Assembly: GCA_016839905.1 (NCBI GenBank)
Contig: JAEOTJ010000160.1
Coordinates: 1-5,602 of the forward strand
Source of the DNA: Promethearchaeota archaeon
GTDB taxonomy: Archaea > Asgardarchaeota > Lokiarchaeia > Sigynarchaeales > SOKP01
Reading direction: 5' to 3'
DNA length: 5,602 bases
This document shows, piece after piece, positions 1 to 5,515 of this stretch. The notes under the pieces are model-generated. The model ran no database searches. It was not told the origin of the DNA and worked only from the letters and a program-made list of their open reading frames with translations. The translations under genes and the position numbers were made by a program. Position 1 is the first letter of the stretch; each line of letters opens with the position of its first letter.

Positions 1-681
1 ATTTATCTAATCCTCCTTTTAATTTTACTAAAAAGGACTCTTCCAGTAAAAAAAGAAGATAAATTTGGTAATCTGACGATTATTTCTAATACATTTGTAA
101 TAAGCTCAATGATATTTGCCATTATTGAAGCTCCCTTATCGGATCCTTCGTTAGGAACAATAGCATTTGTATTATTTTATATTTCAAGTTCATTAATGAA
201 TTTGGGATGTCTTTGCTTCTTGCTTTCTTTAATCATTCTATATGACGTAGAAAATAAATTTAAAAGTCTATTTCAATTCCTTTTTGTTTTCATAGGATCT
301 CTCATTTTTCAATTATTAATGCTTATTCCAAATAGTATAAATATATCCTCTTCAGAGAATTCGCTACAAGCATATCCTATCTATAGCTTTCCATATGCTT
401 TTGCTAATGCGACATATTATATGATATGCTTTATCATTTTTATAATTCTCAGTTTTAAAATAGTTAAAATAATTGAAAATGAAGAATTAATGAAAAAATT
501 CAGACTATATGCTGTGGCTTATTCATTTCTTTTTGTTATCTTGATCATTATAGCAATTGATAATTGGGGCCTACATGTGGATTACCTTGGATTCTATGTT
601 GGAAACTTAGTTTTTAAATTTATATTTTGCTTATGCGTCATTAGTTTTCTGTCTGCATTATATGCTACAAGTCGAAAATAA
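1..681 (+). CDS. Polytopic membrane protein, 5'-truncated by the window edge
   Basis: The reading frame is open from base 1 to the TAA at 679-681 (226 residues visible), so the ATG at 109 is an internal Met and the true start lies upstream. The visible part starts inside a hydrophobic stretch (residues 1-10), followed by a charged loop (KRTLPVKKEDK). About six further membrane spans follow, at roughly residues 30-44, 54-83, 92-111, 140-160, 172-189 and 200-221, and the protein ends in the short basic tail SRK. The polar segment NSINISSSENS between the fourth and fifth visible spans looks like an extracytoplasmic loop. With the missing N-terminus this would be a protein of seven or more spans. 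No catalytic motif, heme-ligand pattern or transporter signature is visible, so no function is assigned. It could be a sensor-type 7TM protein, but this rests on topology only. The coding call is strong and the family is unknown. Confidence 0.85.
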   Translation: MYLILLLILLKRTLPVKKEDKFGNLTIISNTFVISSMIFAIIEAPLSDPSLGTIAFVLFYISSSLMNLGCLCFLLSLIILYDVENKFKSLFQFLFVFIGSLIFQLLMLIPNSINISSSENSLQAYPIYSFPYAFANATYYMICFIIFIILSFKIVKIIENEELMKKFRLYAVAYSFLFVILIIIAIDNWGLHVDYLGFYVGNLVFKFIFCLCVISFLSALYATSRK

Positions 682-841
682 TATTAATCTATTTAAAACA
701 AATAAATACGAGTTGTGCTCTTTATGCTCTAGACTCGTTTCGAGATGGCAAAGACATCTATTTATACGAAACATTGATTTAAAAAATAAAAATGTTAAAT
801 TAAAGGTAAAAAAAAATTCCAAATTTTTTAGAAGTTTTTAA
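662..841 (+). CDS. Possible small CxxC protein (59 aa), overlapping the end of the membrane protein gene
   Basis: An ATG at 662 opens a 59-codon frame, ending in TAA at 839-841, that overlaps the last 20 bases of the upstream gene in another frame. The N-terminal third is neutral. The middle has a Cys-x2-Cys pair in YELCSLCSRL followed by RWQRH, and the C-terminal half is very basic (KNKNVKLKVKKNSK). This could be half of a zinc finger or a small nucleic-acid-binding protein. No Shine-Dalgarno sequence precedes the ATG, but translational coupling to the upstream gene is possible. Against it: the sequence is very A/T-rich, it runs into the T-tract terminator region, and only one cysteine pair exists. 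It could also be chance, or a cytoplasmic tail of the membrane protein separated by a frameshift near 674-680. Confidence 0.3.
   Translation: MLQVENNINLFKTNKYELCSLCSRLVSRWQRHLFIRNIDLKNKNVKLKVKKNSKFFRSF
824..839 (+). terminator. T-rich terminator for the plus-strand membrane gene
   Basis: Two T runs (six T at 824-829 and five T at 835-839) lie about 145 bases after the stop at 681, with no strong hairpin. Archaeal RNA polymerase terminates at such T tracts. If the small ORF at 662-841 is real, this signal sits inside its end, so one of the two calls may be wrong. Confidence 0.35.
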
Positions 842-854
842 ATAAAATTATATT

Positions 855-868
855 AAAAAAAAATAAAA
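855..868 (-). terminator. T-tract terminator after the PP-loop gene
   Basis: Read on the minus strand, immediately after the TAG stop (871-869), the sequence is TTTT A followed by nine T. A second run of nine T follows at 816-808. This is a typical archaeal hairpin-independent terminator and would end the minus-strand two-gene unit before it meets the convergent gene. Confidence 0.55.
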
Positions 869-2035
869 CTATTTAAGCTTTCTTTCTTGAATCAACTGAA
901 TATTTTTTAATATTATTTCCTTATTAGGATCATTGTTTAGACTCTTCTTTATTTTATCTAATAGAATCTTTTTTGATATTCCTACACGGTCAAAAAACGT
1001 ATTAATTTCATTAACGGCAAATGTATCATTTAAGATTTGTCTCCCTACTCGAACCATAAGTCTTATCCAGTCTTTTCTAGATTTTTTATGTTCTTCTGAG
1101 CCATATTTCAATCTTACTAATTCAGCATATTGAAGTGCATAAGAAAGACCTCCGAACCTATACAAGTCATGCATCATCGCAGCCTTAACGACAAAACAAT
1201 TTGTAAGAATGGGATCTCCTTTTCCTTTTAAGATATACCCTTTGGACTCAATGCGATTAATTATTTCTTTTTCATCATAATCAATAACATGATAAGGATA
1301 AACTACTCGAGGGAGATCCTTTAGGTCTATTTCCTCATTAAGAAACCAAGTTATATCATTTTTCTTAAGAATATCCTTGAACCCTTTGGGATGGGGAAGT
1401 CCATCTTGATATGTATGCTCATAGGAGGTTTCAAAAAAATAACGAGCTACTTGATCGGGACTAAATCCAATAAATATATATTTTAAATCTCTCTTCATTG
1501 CCTCTTTAACACATATTGTATGAATCAGATCCGTGCAAATATGACAAGTTTCTAAAGTTAAACACTTTTCAGGCAAATCATAATTCATAAACAAGTATCT
1601 GTAGAGTTTTGAAAATGTTGGAATTGCCTCCTCGATAAATATATGATCTTTTTGAAGACCTAATTTTTTAAGAGTTTGTTTAATATTATTTTTAGCAATA
1701 TCAGTCATAAAACCTGTATCTACAGTCACTAAAAAGGGTTTTAAGTTGTATTCATAAATAAAAGAATCTAATAATGCTGTTGAGTCTTTACCTCCAGAAT
1801 ATCCAATTAGACAAGAATATTCTTTTTCTCCATATTTTTTTTGAAGACCTTTAATTATAACATCCCATTCCTTTAAGTTTCTTTCTTTATCTTCCTTTGA
1901 AATGGTGGCTTTTTTCCAATTGGGAGTACTATGTGTAGGGTCAACGCAATAATTGCATAATCCCTCAGAATTTAATTGTAATCCAAATAATCCGCTCGGT
2001 AAAATACATTTCTGACAAATATTATATTCAGACAA
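869..2035 (-). CDS. Zinc-ribbon PP-loop ATPase, WbpG-like (N-acetyl sugar amidotransferase) / TtcA-like
   Basis: 388 residues. The N-terminus holds two Cys-x2-Cys pairs (C7/C10 and C27/C30, with EGLCNYC), a zinc-knuckle layout known from WbpG-type N-acetyl sugar amidotransferases. The PP-loop SGGKDS at 80-85 marks the adenine nucleotide alpha-hydrolase superfamily, which adenylates a substrate before nitrogen or sulfur transfer. The next segment (YNLKPFLVTVDTGF, about 96-109) also resembles WbpG. Further on come a Cys-x2-Cys (C164, C167) and a late cysteine (C280, in ILTNC) after a VYPYHVIDYDEKEI segment. This spacing recalls the Fe-S cysteines of TtcA/TtuA tRNA thiolases, so sulfur chemistry is an alternative. 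The C-terminal 100 residues look helical and are not recognised. The start is TTG at 2035-2033: no ATG lies between it and the in-frame stop at 2077-2075, and translation from it places the zinc motif at the family's usual position. It lies 60 bases downstream of the acyltransferase gene. Cytosolic; superfamily certain, substrate not. Confidence 0.88.
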   Translation of the reverse strand: MSEYNICQKCILPSGLFGLQLNSEGLCNYCVDPTHSTPNWKKATISKEDKERNLKEWDVIIKGLQKKYGEKEYSCLIGYSGGKDSTALLDSFIYEYNLKPFLVTVDTGFMTDIAKNNIKQTLKKLGLQKDHIFIEEAIPTFSKLYRYLFMNYDLPEKCLTLETCHICTDLIHTICVKEAMKRDLKYIFIGFSPDQVARYFFETSYEHTYQDGLPHPKGFKDILKKNDITWFLNEEIDLKDLPRVVYPYHVIDYDEKEIINRIESKGYILKGKGDPILTNCFVVKAAMMHDLYRFGGLSYALQYAELVRLKYGSEEHKKSRKDWIRLMVRVGRQILNDTFAVNEINTFFDRVGISKKILLDKIKKSLNNDPNKEIILKNIQLIQERKLK

Positions 2036-2038
2036 AAA

Positions 2039-2043
2039 ATCAC
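2039..2043 (-). promoter_or_regulatory. Partial ribosome binding site (GTGAT) supporting the TTG start
   Basis: The minus strand reads AAAAGTGATTTT before the TTG. GTGAT matches the 3' part of the archaeal consensus GGAGGTGAT and ends three bases before the start codon. Spacing is short, but no other candidate start exists in this frame. Confidence 0.4.
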
Positions 2044-2056
2044 TTTTTAAGTATTG

Positions 2057-2067
2057 TTTTTTATAAA
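2057..2067 (-). promoter_or_regulatory. Possible TATA box of the PP-loop gene
   Basis: TTTATAAAAAA on the minus strand is centred about 27 bases upstream of the TTG start. Transcription would begin at or very near the start codon, giving a nearly leaderless message. The gene may have its own promoter as well as being read through from the upstream acyltransferase gene. Confidence 0.35.
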
Positions 2068-2095
2068 AATCTATTTAATTAATAAAAATCTTCTC

Positions 2096-3379
2096 TCAAT
2101 TTATTTTAATTCGTTTTTGCATAACATAGAATTTCCTCACCATTTTACCATGAGGAAATATAGATTTGATTGCATCGGAGTTATTATTCCATATATAAGT
2201 TCCTTCGAAATGAGTAATACCATTTAAAAAGGTTCCTATCTGACCAAGGTTATTTAATGCCGAAAATATCCCCTTGCCTGCATAATTTTTATTTACCATT
2301 ACCGTATCAACATTCATCCAATTTATTGGTTGATCTAATAAACCTTGATAGATATTTGGTATAGCTAAAATTGCGCCTACTAGGTCTCCAGTATCTCTGT
2401 CAAAAGCTAATGGAGCCCCCATTATGCATTTGTTTAAGTCGGAATTATTTAATGCTTCTTGAAAAGCAGGAATCTTTGTATAAATATAAGGATCATAGTC
2501 TTTTATAGTATTAACTCCAAAATGAGATTTTGGAATTCTTTCATAAGAATGAATAATCTCCCCTAATCTATTCCTTCCTGAAGTATCAGGCATAGGTAAA
2601 GTCCCTTGAAAAGACTGGCTTATTAAGGAATGAAAGTCATCTTTATGTTTCCAAAATTCCTCAATTGTATAATAACCTAATCGAATATTTTCATCTACAA
2701 CTCTGCCAGAGCCCCACTCCTTCTGAGTAACTTCCATACTAATATACTCTGACTCTGCTTTAAATCCCATCCTTCTAAGAAAATCAATTAAATGTGTTTT
2801 AGGAGCATTAAAGCCGACACCATATAAAAGTGGGACATTAAATCCTTCAGACTGAATACCTAATCCACCTAATCCTTTTGGGAAATTTATATTACCTCTT
2901 AACTTTTTAACTTTATTCTCACGCATATGGTTTTCTACGTTTTTAATTAACTCTCTGCAAACTTCATAACTATGCGCTGTTAGCCAGCCAAAAGTTCCAC
3001 ATTTTCTCCCATAACTTGTATATGTAGGATGTATCATAGACATCACAAACCCAGATACTTCAGAGGCTGCATTGGCGATAAAAAATTTAATCTGGTATTT
3101 TTCATCCCTAAAACATTTTTTAATATAATCCATTAATTCAGAAATAATATGGGGCCTTAATTTTTTTCCTATAGATAAATTATAATCAGTTAATCCTCCA
3201 TTTAACTTAGATTTACAATGAGAGCATGTAAATTCATTAAATTGTATATTTCCATTACATATGGGACATTCTAAAAATCCACTGGGTGGAACATACAGTC
3301 CTTGTTTTAATGCGAATTCAATTTCATCAAAATCGGATGAGTCTATAATTTTAATCTCTTTCAAATCAATAAAGGTCAT
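2096..3379 (-). CDS. Zinc-ribbon GNAT-type acyltransferase (YghO-like), two-lobed
   Basis: 427 residues. An N-terminal segment (1-36) leads into a four-cysteine zinc ribbon (C38/C41 and C52/C55: CPIC...CSHC). Residues 95-220 match the YghO-like N-acyltransferase pattern: a strand pair ending in IHPTYTSYGRKCGTFGWL (116-133), a helix (135-155), then RGNINFPKGLGGLGIQSEGF (161-180) and an FLRRMGF segment. Residues 235-420 form a second GNAT-like lobe with NYAGKGIFSAL (365-375), resembling the acetyl-CoA pyrophosphate-binding loop, and the typical end NNSDAIKSI...GKMVRKFYVMQKR. It probably transfers an acyl group from CoA (or a carrier) to an amine; the substrate is unknown. The ATG at 3379 is the first possible start in a frame open well upstream, and no clear Shine-Dalgarno sequence is present. 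The zinc ribbon is an extra on the GNAT core as I know it. It precedes the PP-loop gene in the same direction, which suggests one pathway. Cytosolic, with no signal peptide or membrane span. Confidence 0.82.
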   Translation of the reverse strand: MTFIDLKEIKIIDSSDFDEIEFALKQGLYVPPSGFLECPICNGNIQFNEFTCSHCKSKLNGGLTDYNLSIGKKLRPHIISELMDYIKKCFRDEKYQIKFFIANAASEVSGFVMSMIHPTYTSYGRKCGTFGWLTAHSYEVCRELIKNVENHMRENKVKKLRGNINFPKGLGGLGIQSEGFNVPLLYGVGFNAPKTHLIDFLRRMGFKAESEYISMEVTQKEWGSGRVVDENIRLGYYTIEEFWKHKDDFHSLISQSFQGTLPMPDTSGRNRLGEIIHSYERIPKSHFGVNTIKDYDPYIYTKIPAFQEALNNSDLNKCIMGAPLAFDRDTGDLVGAILAIPNIYQGLLDQPINWMNVDTVMVNKNYAGKGIFSALNNLGQIGTFLNGITHFEGTYIWNNNSDAIKSIFPHGKMVRKFYVMQKRIKIN

Positions 3380-3393
3380 GATAAAAAAACTAC

Positions 3394-3404
3394 TTTTTTT
3401 TAAG
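3394..3404 (-). promoter_or_regulatory. Possible promoter element of the acyltransferase gene
   Basis: CTTAAAAAAAA on the minus strand, 15-25 bases before the ATG at 3379, is the best TATA-like box near the start. It would give a leaderless message, in agreement with the absence of a ribosome binding site. It is slightly too close for an ideal TATA box. A seven-base A/T inverted repeat with a CTAC loop (3383-3400) overlaps it. Confidence 0.3.
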
Positions 3405-3463
3405 TAATAATAATCACCAAAGTTTGCAGAAGTATTTAAAGAAAAAAAAAAGGAGTCTCCAAA

Positions 3464-3588
3464 ATCCAGCGATGAGGAAATAATCTAATAGGAATTGTCT
3501 CCCAAACCATAAATATTAAAGTTTTCCAATGGAAGATTAAATACCCCACTCTGATATCCAGCGATAAATCATAGATGCTGACGCTGGA
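3464..3588. repeat. Direct repeat ATCCAGCGAT (two copies) with an inverted partial copy
   Basis: ATCCAGCGAT occurs at 3464-3473 and 3556-3565, 92 bases apart. The core TCCAGCG recurs inverted as CGCTGGA at 3582-3588. The second and inverted copies could form a 7-base-pair stem enclosing 18 bases just before the possible small gene at 3598. Two short palindromes lie beside the repeats: GGAGTCTCC at 3452-3460 and TTCCAATGGAA at 3524-3534. These G+C-containing words stand out in a very A/T-rich gap. They could be protein-binding sites, RNA structure, or remnants of an older gene. Confidence 0.4.
3509..3520 (+). promoter_or_regulatory. Possible TATA-like box upstream of the small plus-strand ORF
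   Basis: ATAAATATTAAA lies about 78-89 bases before the ATG at 3598. Another A/T box, TATTTAAA, is at 3433-3440. Either could drive a plus-strand transcript containing the repeats and the 46-residue ORF. In this base composition such boxes are frequent by chance. Confidence 0.2.
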
Positions 3589-3589
3589 G
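3586..3589 (+). promoter_or_regulatory. GGAG ribosome binding site of the small ORF
   Basis: GGAG lies eight bases before the ATG at 3598, a normal Shine-Dalgarno spacing. It also lies in the 3' arm of the possible stem made with 3557-3563, so folding of that stem would hide the site. Confidence 0.35.
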
Positions 3590-3597
3590 AAAACTGG

Positions 3598-3738
3598 ATG
3601 ATAAATGAAAAATATTTAAGATCAATATTAGAAGAAGGATTTTTAACACCTCAAGATTTAGAAAGTAATAAAGGTAAATTATTCAATGAAAATAAGATCA
3701 TAAATAAAATAATTGAATGTCTAGGAAACGATAGTTAA
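3598..3738 (+). CDS. Small hypothetical protein (46 aa)
   Basis: The ATG at 3598 opens a 46-codon frame ending at TAA 3736-3738. The product starts MINEKYLRSILEEGFLTPQD and ends NKIIECLGNDS: a short amphipathic, probably helical protein with a balanced mix of Lys, Glu, Leu and Ile, like the real proteins here and unlike translated A/T noise. A GGAG site sits eight bases upstream. The frame is open for another 30 bases upstream (IIDADAGENW) to a TAA at 3565-3567 but has no other usual start codon there, so the ORF could instead be the last part of a larger, decayed gene. It is the only plus-strand candidate between two minus-strand units. No family is recognised and no membrane span or cysteine motif is present. 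Confidence 0.42.
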   Translation: MINEKYLRSILEEGFLTPQDLESNKGKLFNENKIINKIIECLGNDS

Positions 3739-3763
3739 TTAAATATATTAATCCTTGGAAATT

Positions 3764-3802
3764 TGTAAAAAAATAGGAAAAATAAAGTTTTATAACTTTA
3801 TT
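3764..3802 (-). terminator. Hairpin plus T-tract terminator of the overlapping gene pair
   Basis: AATAAAGTT (3781-3789) and AACTTTATT (3794-3802) form a perfect nine-base-pair stem with the loop TTAT. The stem includes the TAA stop codon of the membrane gene (3800-3798). On the minus strand it is followed by TTTCCTA and seven T. The layout is that of an intrinsic terminator, although the stem is A/T-rich and weak. In an archaeon the T tract alone may be enough. Confidence 0.5.
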
Positions 3803-4784
3803 CCGTATCAGGATGGAAGTAATTAACTTGTCCTTCTTTAAATTTAGCAGGATGAATTAAAAACCAATACATCAATATAAACAATATCATATTTACAGAT
3901 TCTTCAATTGTTGTAATTGTCACAATATCAAGACCAATTGCATTTAACAATAATCTCTGAAATGAAGCAATTAAATATATTAAGAATATCTTCCAAAGCA
4001 TAGGAGTATTTACTTGGGGTAGATATCTATTCTGTGCTAGAAATCTAAATAGCCAAACTATAAAAAATAGTGACATTGCGGCTATTATAGTTGCCGAGAT
4101 TGTTGCAAAGGTAACAGATCCTATAGTGAAGACTAAGATCAGAAATATTATTTCTAATATTATTACTATACATATAGTAATTGCTCTCTGTGTCTTCTCT
4201 GATTTTCTACCTTCTAAAACAATACTCATTGCTGGAATGAGACACATAATTATGACTGGGGCAAAAGAGAGAGCCATTATAACTTGTCGAACTTGAATAA
4301 CTTGTATGAAAAAAGCTTCTTTAAAGCCTTCTGAATAAAAATAGATTGATCGATATAGGTCTAATGCTTTCCCCATAGCAGTTAAATAAAAATACCAACC
4401 TGCCAAGAAAGGAATTCCAGTCAACCTTTTTTCTTCTTGTTTTAAAAATGTCCGAAATAAAAATGTTGCCAACGCAAATGTCACTAATATTCTTATTAAA
4501 GTAACAATTGATACAACTATTAAAACTTCATTTCCTCCATATCCTTTATAGACAGTTAAATCGTGTAAATATAGATATCCTAGACCAATAACAAAACCTA
4601 AAGTAACAATAAGAAGTAAGAATTCTAAAATACTCTCTTCAGCTTCTCTTTGTTTTTTTGTTCTACTTGATATTTTGGCTTTTATTTTTTCTCGAATCTT
4701 TCCTGATCCTAGGGGATAAGATTCTACCTCAAGAGGATCAGCATAAAAATTTACTCGAGTAATACTTTCTTTATCTTCATTCAT
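3798..4784 (-). CDS. Polytopic membrane protein of unknown function (about 7-8 spans)
   Basis: 328 residues. A hydrophilic N-terminus with a basic stretch at 29-48 (KIREKIKAKISSRTKKQR) should stay in the cytoplasm. Hydrophobic spans follow at roughly 52-74, 86-112, 122-142 (weaker), 167-189, 200-223, 225-249, 263-282 and 294-311, with a short hydrophilic tail. Polar features inside or near spans include TAMGKALDLYRS (135-146) and a Gln-Arg in IQVIQVRQVIM (160-170). I recognise no transporter, enzyme or receptor motif. The gene starts 8 bases before the end of the upstream 198-residue protein gene, with ATGAATGA holding both start and stop, so translational coupling is likely and the two products probably act together. 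A GGAGGGG site lies 11-13 bases upstream of the ATG; a TAA two codons upstream excludes a longer start. Spans alternating with basic loops suggest a sensor or scaffold, but this is a guess. Confidence 0.85.
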   Translation of the reverse strand: MNEDKESITRVNFYADPLEVESYPLGSGKIREKIKAKISSRTKKQREAEESILEFLLLIVTLGFVIGLGYLYLHDLTVYKGYGGNEVLIVVSIVTLIRILVTFALATFLFRTFLKQEEKRLTGIPFLAGWYFYLTAMGKALDLYRSIYFYSEGFKEAFFIQVIQVRQVIMALSFAPVIIMCLIPAMSIVLEGRKSEKTQRAITICIVIILEIIFLILVFTIGSVTFATISATIIAAMSLFFIVWLFRFLAQNRYLPQVNTPMLWKIFLIYLIASFQRLLLNAIGLDIVTITTIEESVNMILFILMYWFLIHPAKFKEGQVNYFHPDTE

Positions 4785-5373
4785 TATTTAATTTTCCCCT
4801 CCTTTTTTTTTCACAACAAAAGGAAGGGACGCGATCATTATATTTTACTTTCCCTTCTAAATCATTACTTGGGCAGACTATATCAGCATCGAGCACAACA
4901 GCTTCATTGCCTAAATTACGAAACTCCACGCTATTAGGTTTTTTAATAATATCAAATTCCAAATCCGAAGCGTTATGGAGTGTAACTCTAGTAGGTCTTA
5001 TAGATTTAGTATAAATTCCATCTACGATATCATCCAAGTCTTCTTCCTTCTTACCTAATTCCGACATATATTTTTTTGTTTCCTGCTCCAATTCCAAATC
5101 TCCTTTATAAGAAGATACTAATGCCGTAGTAATATTTTTTGGAAATTCATATTCTTCGATTAATAGTTTAGCCTTTGCTAAAGCATCATCAATACTTAAT
5201 CCATTATTAATAAGTGTTTTGGTAATTTCTCCTTCATAGGGAAATGATTGAGTCACTTGAGTTAGCGCATCTTTTATATCAATCTTTTCCCTATCAAGAA
5301 CAGCTTGCATAGATTTTATAAGTTTTTTGTTTACTTCCTCTGAAGCGATTTTTGCTATGTCCCTTAAATCCAT
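4777..5373 (-). CDS. Soluble hypothetical protein, helical N-half and beta-rich C-half
   Basis: 198 residues with no signal peptide or membrane span. Residues 1-120 look all-helical and acidic: MDLRDIAKIASEEVNKKLIKSM, a run with LSIDDALAKAKLLIEEYEFP (59-78), then an E/K/D-rich stretch (92-118) that could form a short coiled coil. Residues 127-183 look like beta strands (TRVTLHNASDLEFDII, SVEFRNLGNEAVVLDADIVCP). The tail carries adjacent cysteines followed by basic residues (CCEKKRRGK, 186-194), with a further cysteine at 167. The family is not recognised. It is the first gene of a two-gene unit and overlaps the membrane gene by 8 bases, so a cytosolic partner or regulator of that membrane protein is the simplest idea. 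The ATG at 5373 is preceded, seven bases away, by AAGGT, and a TATA box lies at a suitable distance. The coding call is firm; the function is unknown. Confidence 0.8.
   Translation of the reverse strand: MDLRDIAKIASEEVNKKLIKSMQAVLDREKIDIKDALTQVTQSFPYEGEITKTLINNGLSIDDALAKAKLLIEEYEFPKNITTALVSSYKGDLELEQETKKYMSELGKKEEDLDDIVDGIYTKSIRPTRVTLHNASDLEFDIIKKPNSVEFRNLGNEAVVLDADIVCPSNDLEGKVKYNDRVPSFCCEKKRRGKLNNE
4796..4803 (-). promoter_or_regulatory. Strong Shine-Dalgarno site inside the upstream coding region
   Basis: AGGAGGGG on the minus strand, directly after a run of nine A, is the best Shine-Dalgarno match I see in the window. It lies inside the upstream gene's codons for Lys-Arg-Arg-Gly and 11 bases before the ATG at 4784, slightly farther than usual. 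It supports the chosen start and independent or re-initiated translation of the membrane gene. Confidence 0.55.
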
Positions 5374-5380
5374 AATAGAA

Positions 5381-5385
5381 ACCTT
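5381..5385 (-). promoter_or_regulatory. Ribosome binding site AAGGT of the soluble protein gene
   Basis: AAGGT on the minus strand lies seven bases before the ATG at 5373. It is only a partial consensus match, but its position is right and it supports this start. Confidence 0.4.
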
Positions 5386-5417
5386 TTATATTTATTTAAA
5401 ATAGAAAAAAAACTTTG

Positions 5418-5434
5418 TTTTTTATATATATTTA
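5418..5434 (-). promoter_or_regulatory. Probable TATA box of the two-gene membrane unit
   Basis: TAAATATATATAAAAAA on the minus strand is centred about 54 bases before the ATG at 5373. Transcription starting about 25 bases downstream would leave a leader of about 27 bases with the AAGGT site in it. A second, closer A/T box (ATATAAAA, about 5385-5392) would give a leaderless message instead. A 12-base palindrome, TTAAATATTTAA, lies at 5449-5460 just upstream and could be an operator or only A/T background. Confidence 0.4.
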
Positions 5435-5515
5435 TCATTTTGTTTTATTTAAATATTTAATAATTCTAATTTTTTTTTGATTATTATAAAAAACTTTTGA
5501 TAAATATATTTAAAC

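Noticed and set aside
109..681. ATG at 109 as the real start of the membrane protein
   Set aside because: The frame is open to base 1 and encodes a hydrophobic span plus a charged loop before this Met, so the gene is more likely cut by the window edge.
700..760. tRNA-like element in the convergent gap
   Set aside because: No cloverleaf, no TTCGA arm in the right place and no CCA-proximal acceptor stem could be built.
933..1133. 66-codon plus-strand frame
   Set aside because: It lies wholly inside the PP-loop gene on the opposite strand, has no ribosome site or recognisable content, and is a shadow of that gene.
3464..3565. CRISPR array
   Set aside because: Only two 10-base copies with a 92-base separation and no further units; not a repeat-spacer pattern.
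3469..3581. Box C/D guide RNA (GCGATGA near 3469, CTGA at 3551 and 3578)
   Set aside because: The C box has a mismatch, the spacing is too long for an archaeal sRNA, and no clear terminal stem or C'/D' pair is visible.
4777..4811. Programmed frameshift joining the soluble and membrane proteins at the nine-A run
   Set aside because: The membrane gene's frame has a TAA two codons before its ATG, so a shift at the A run into that frame would terminate before reaching it.
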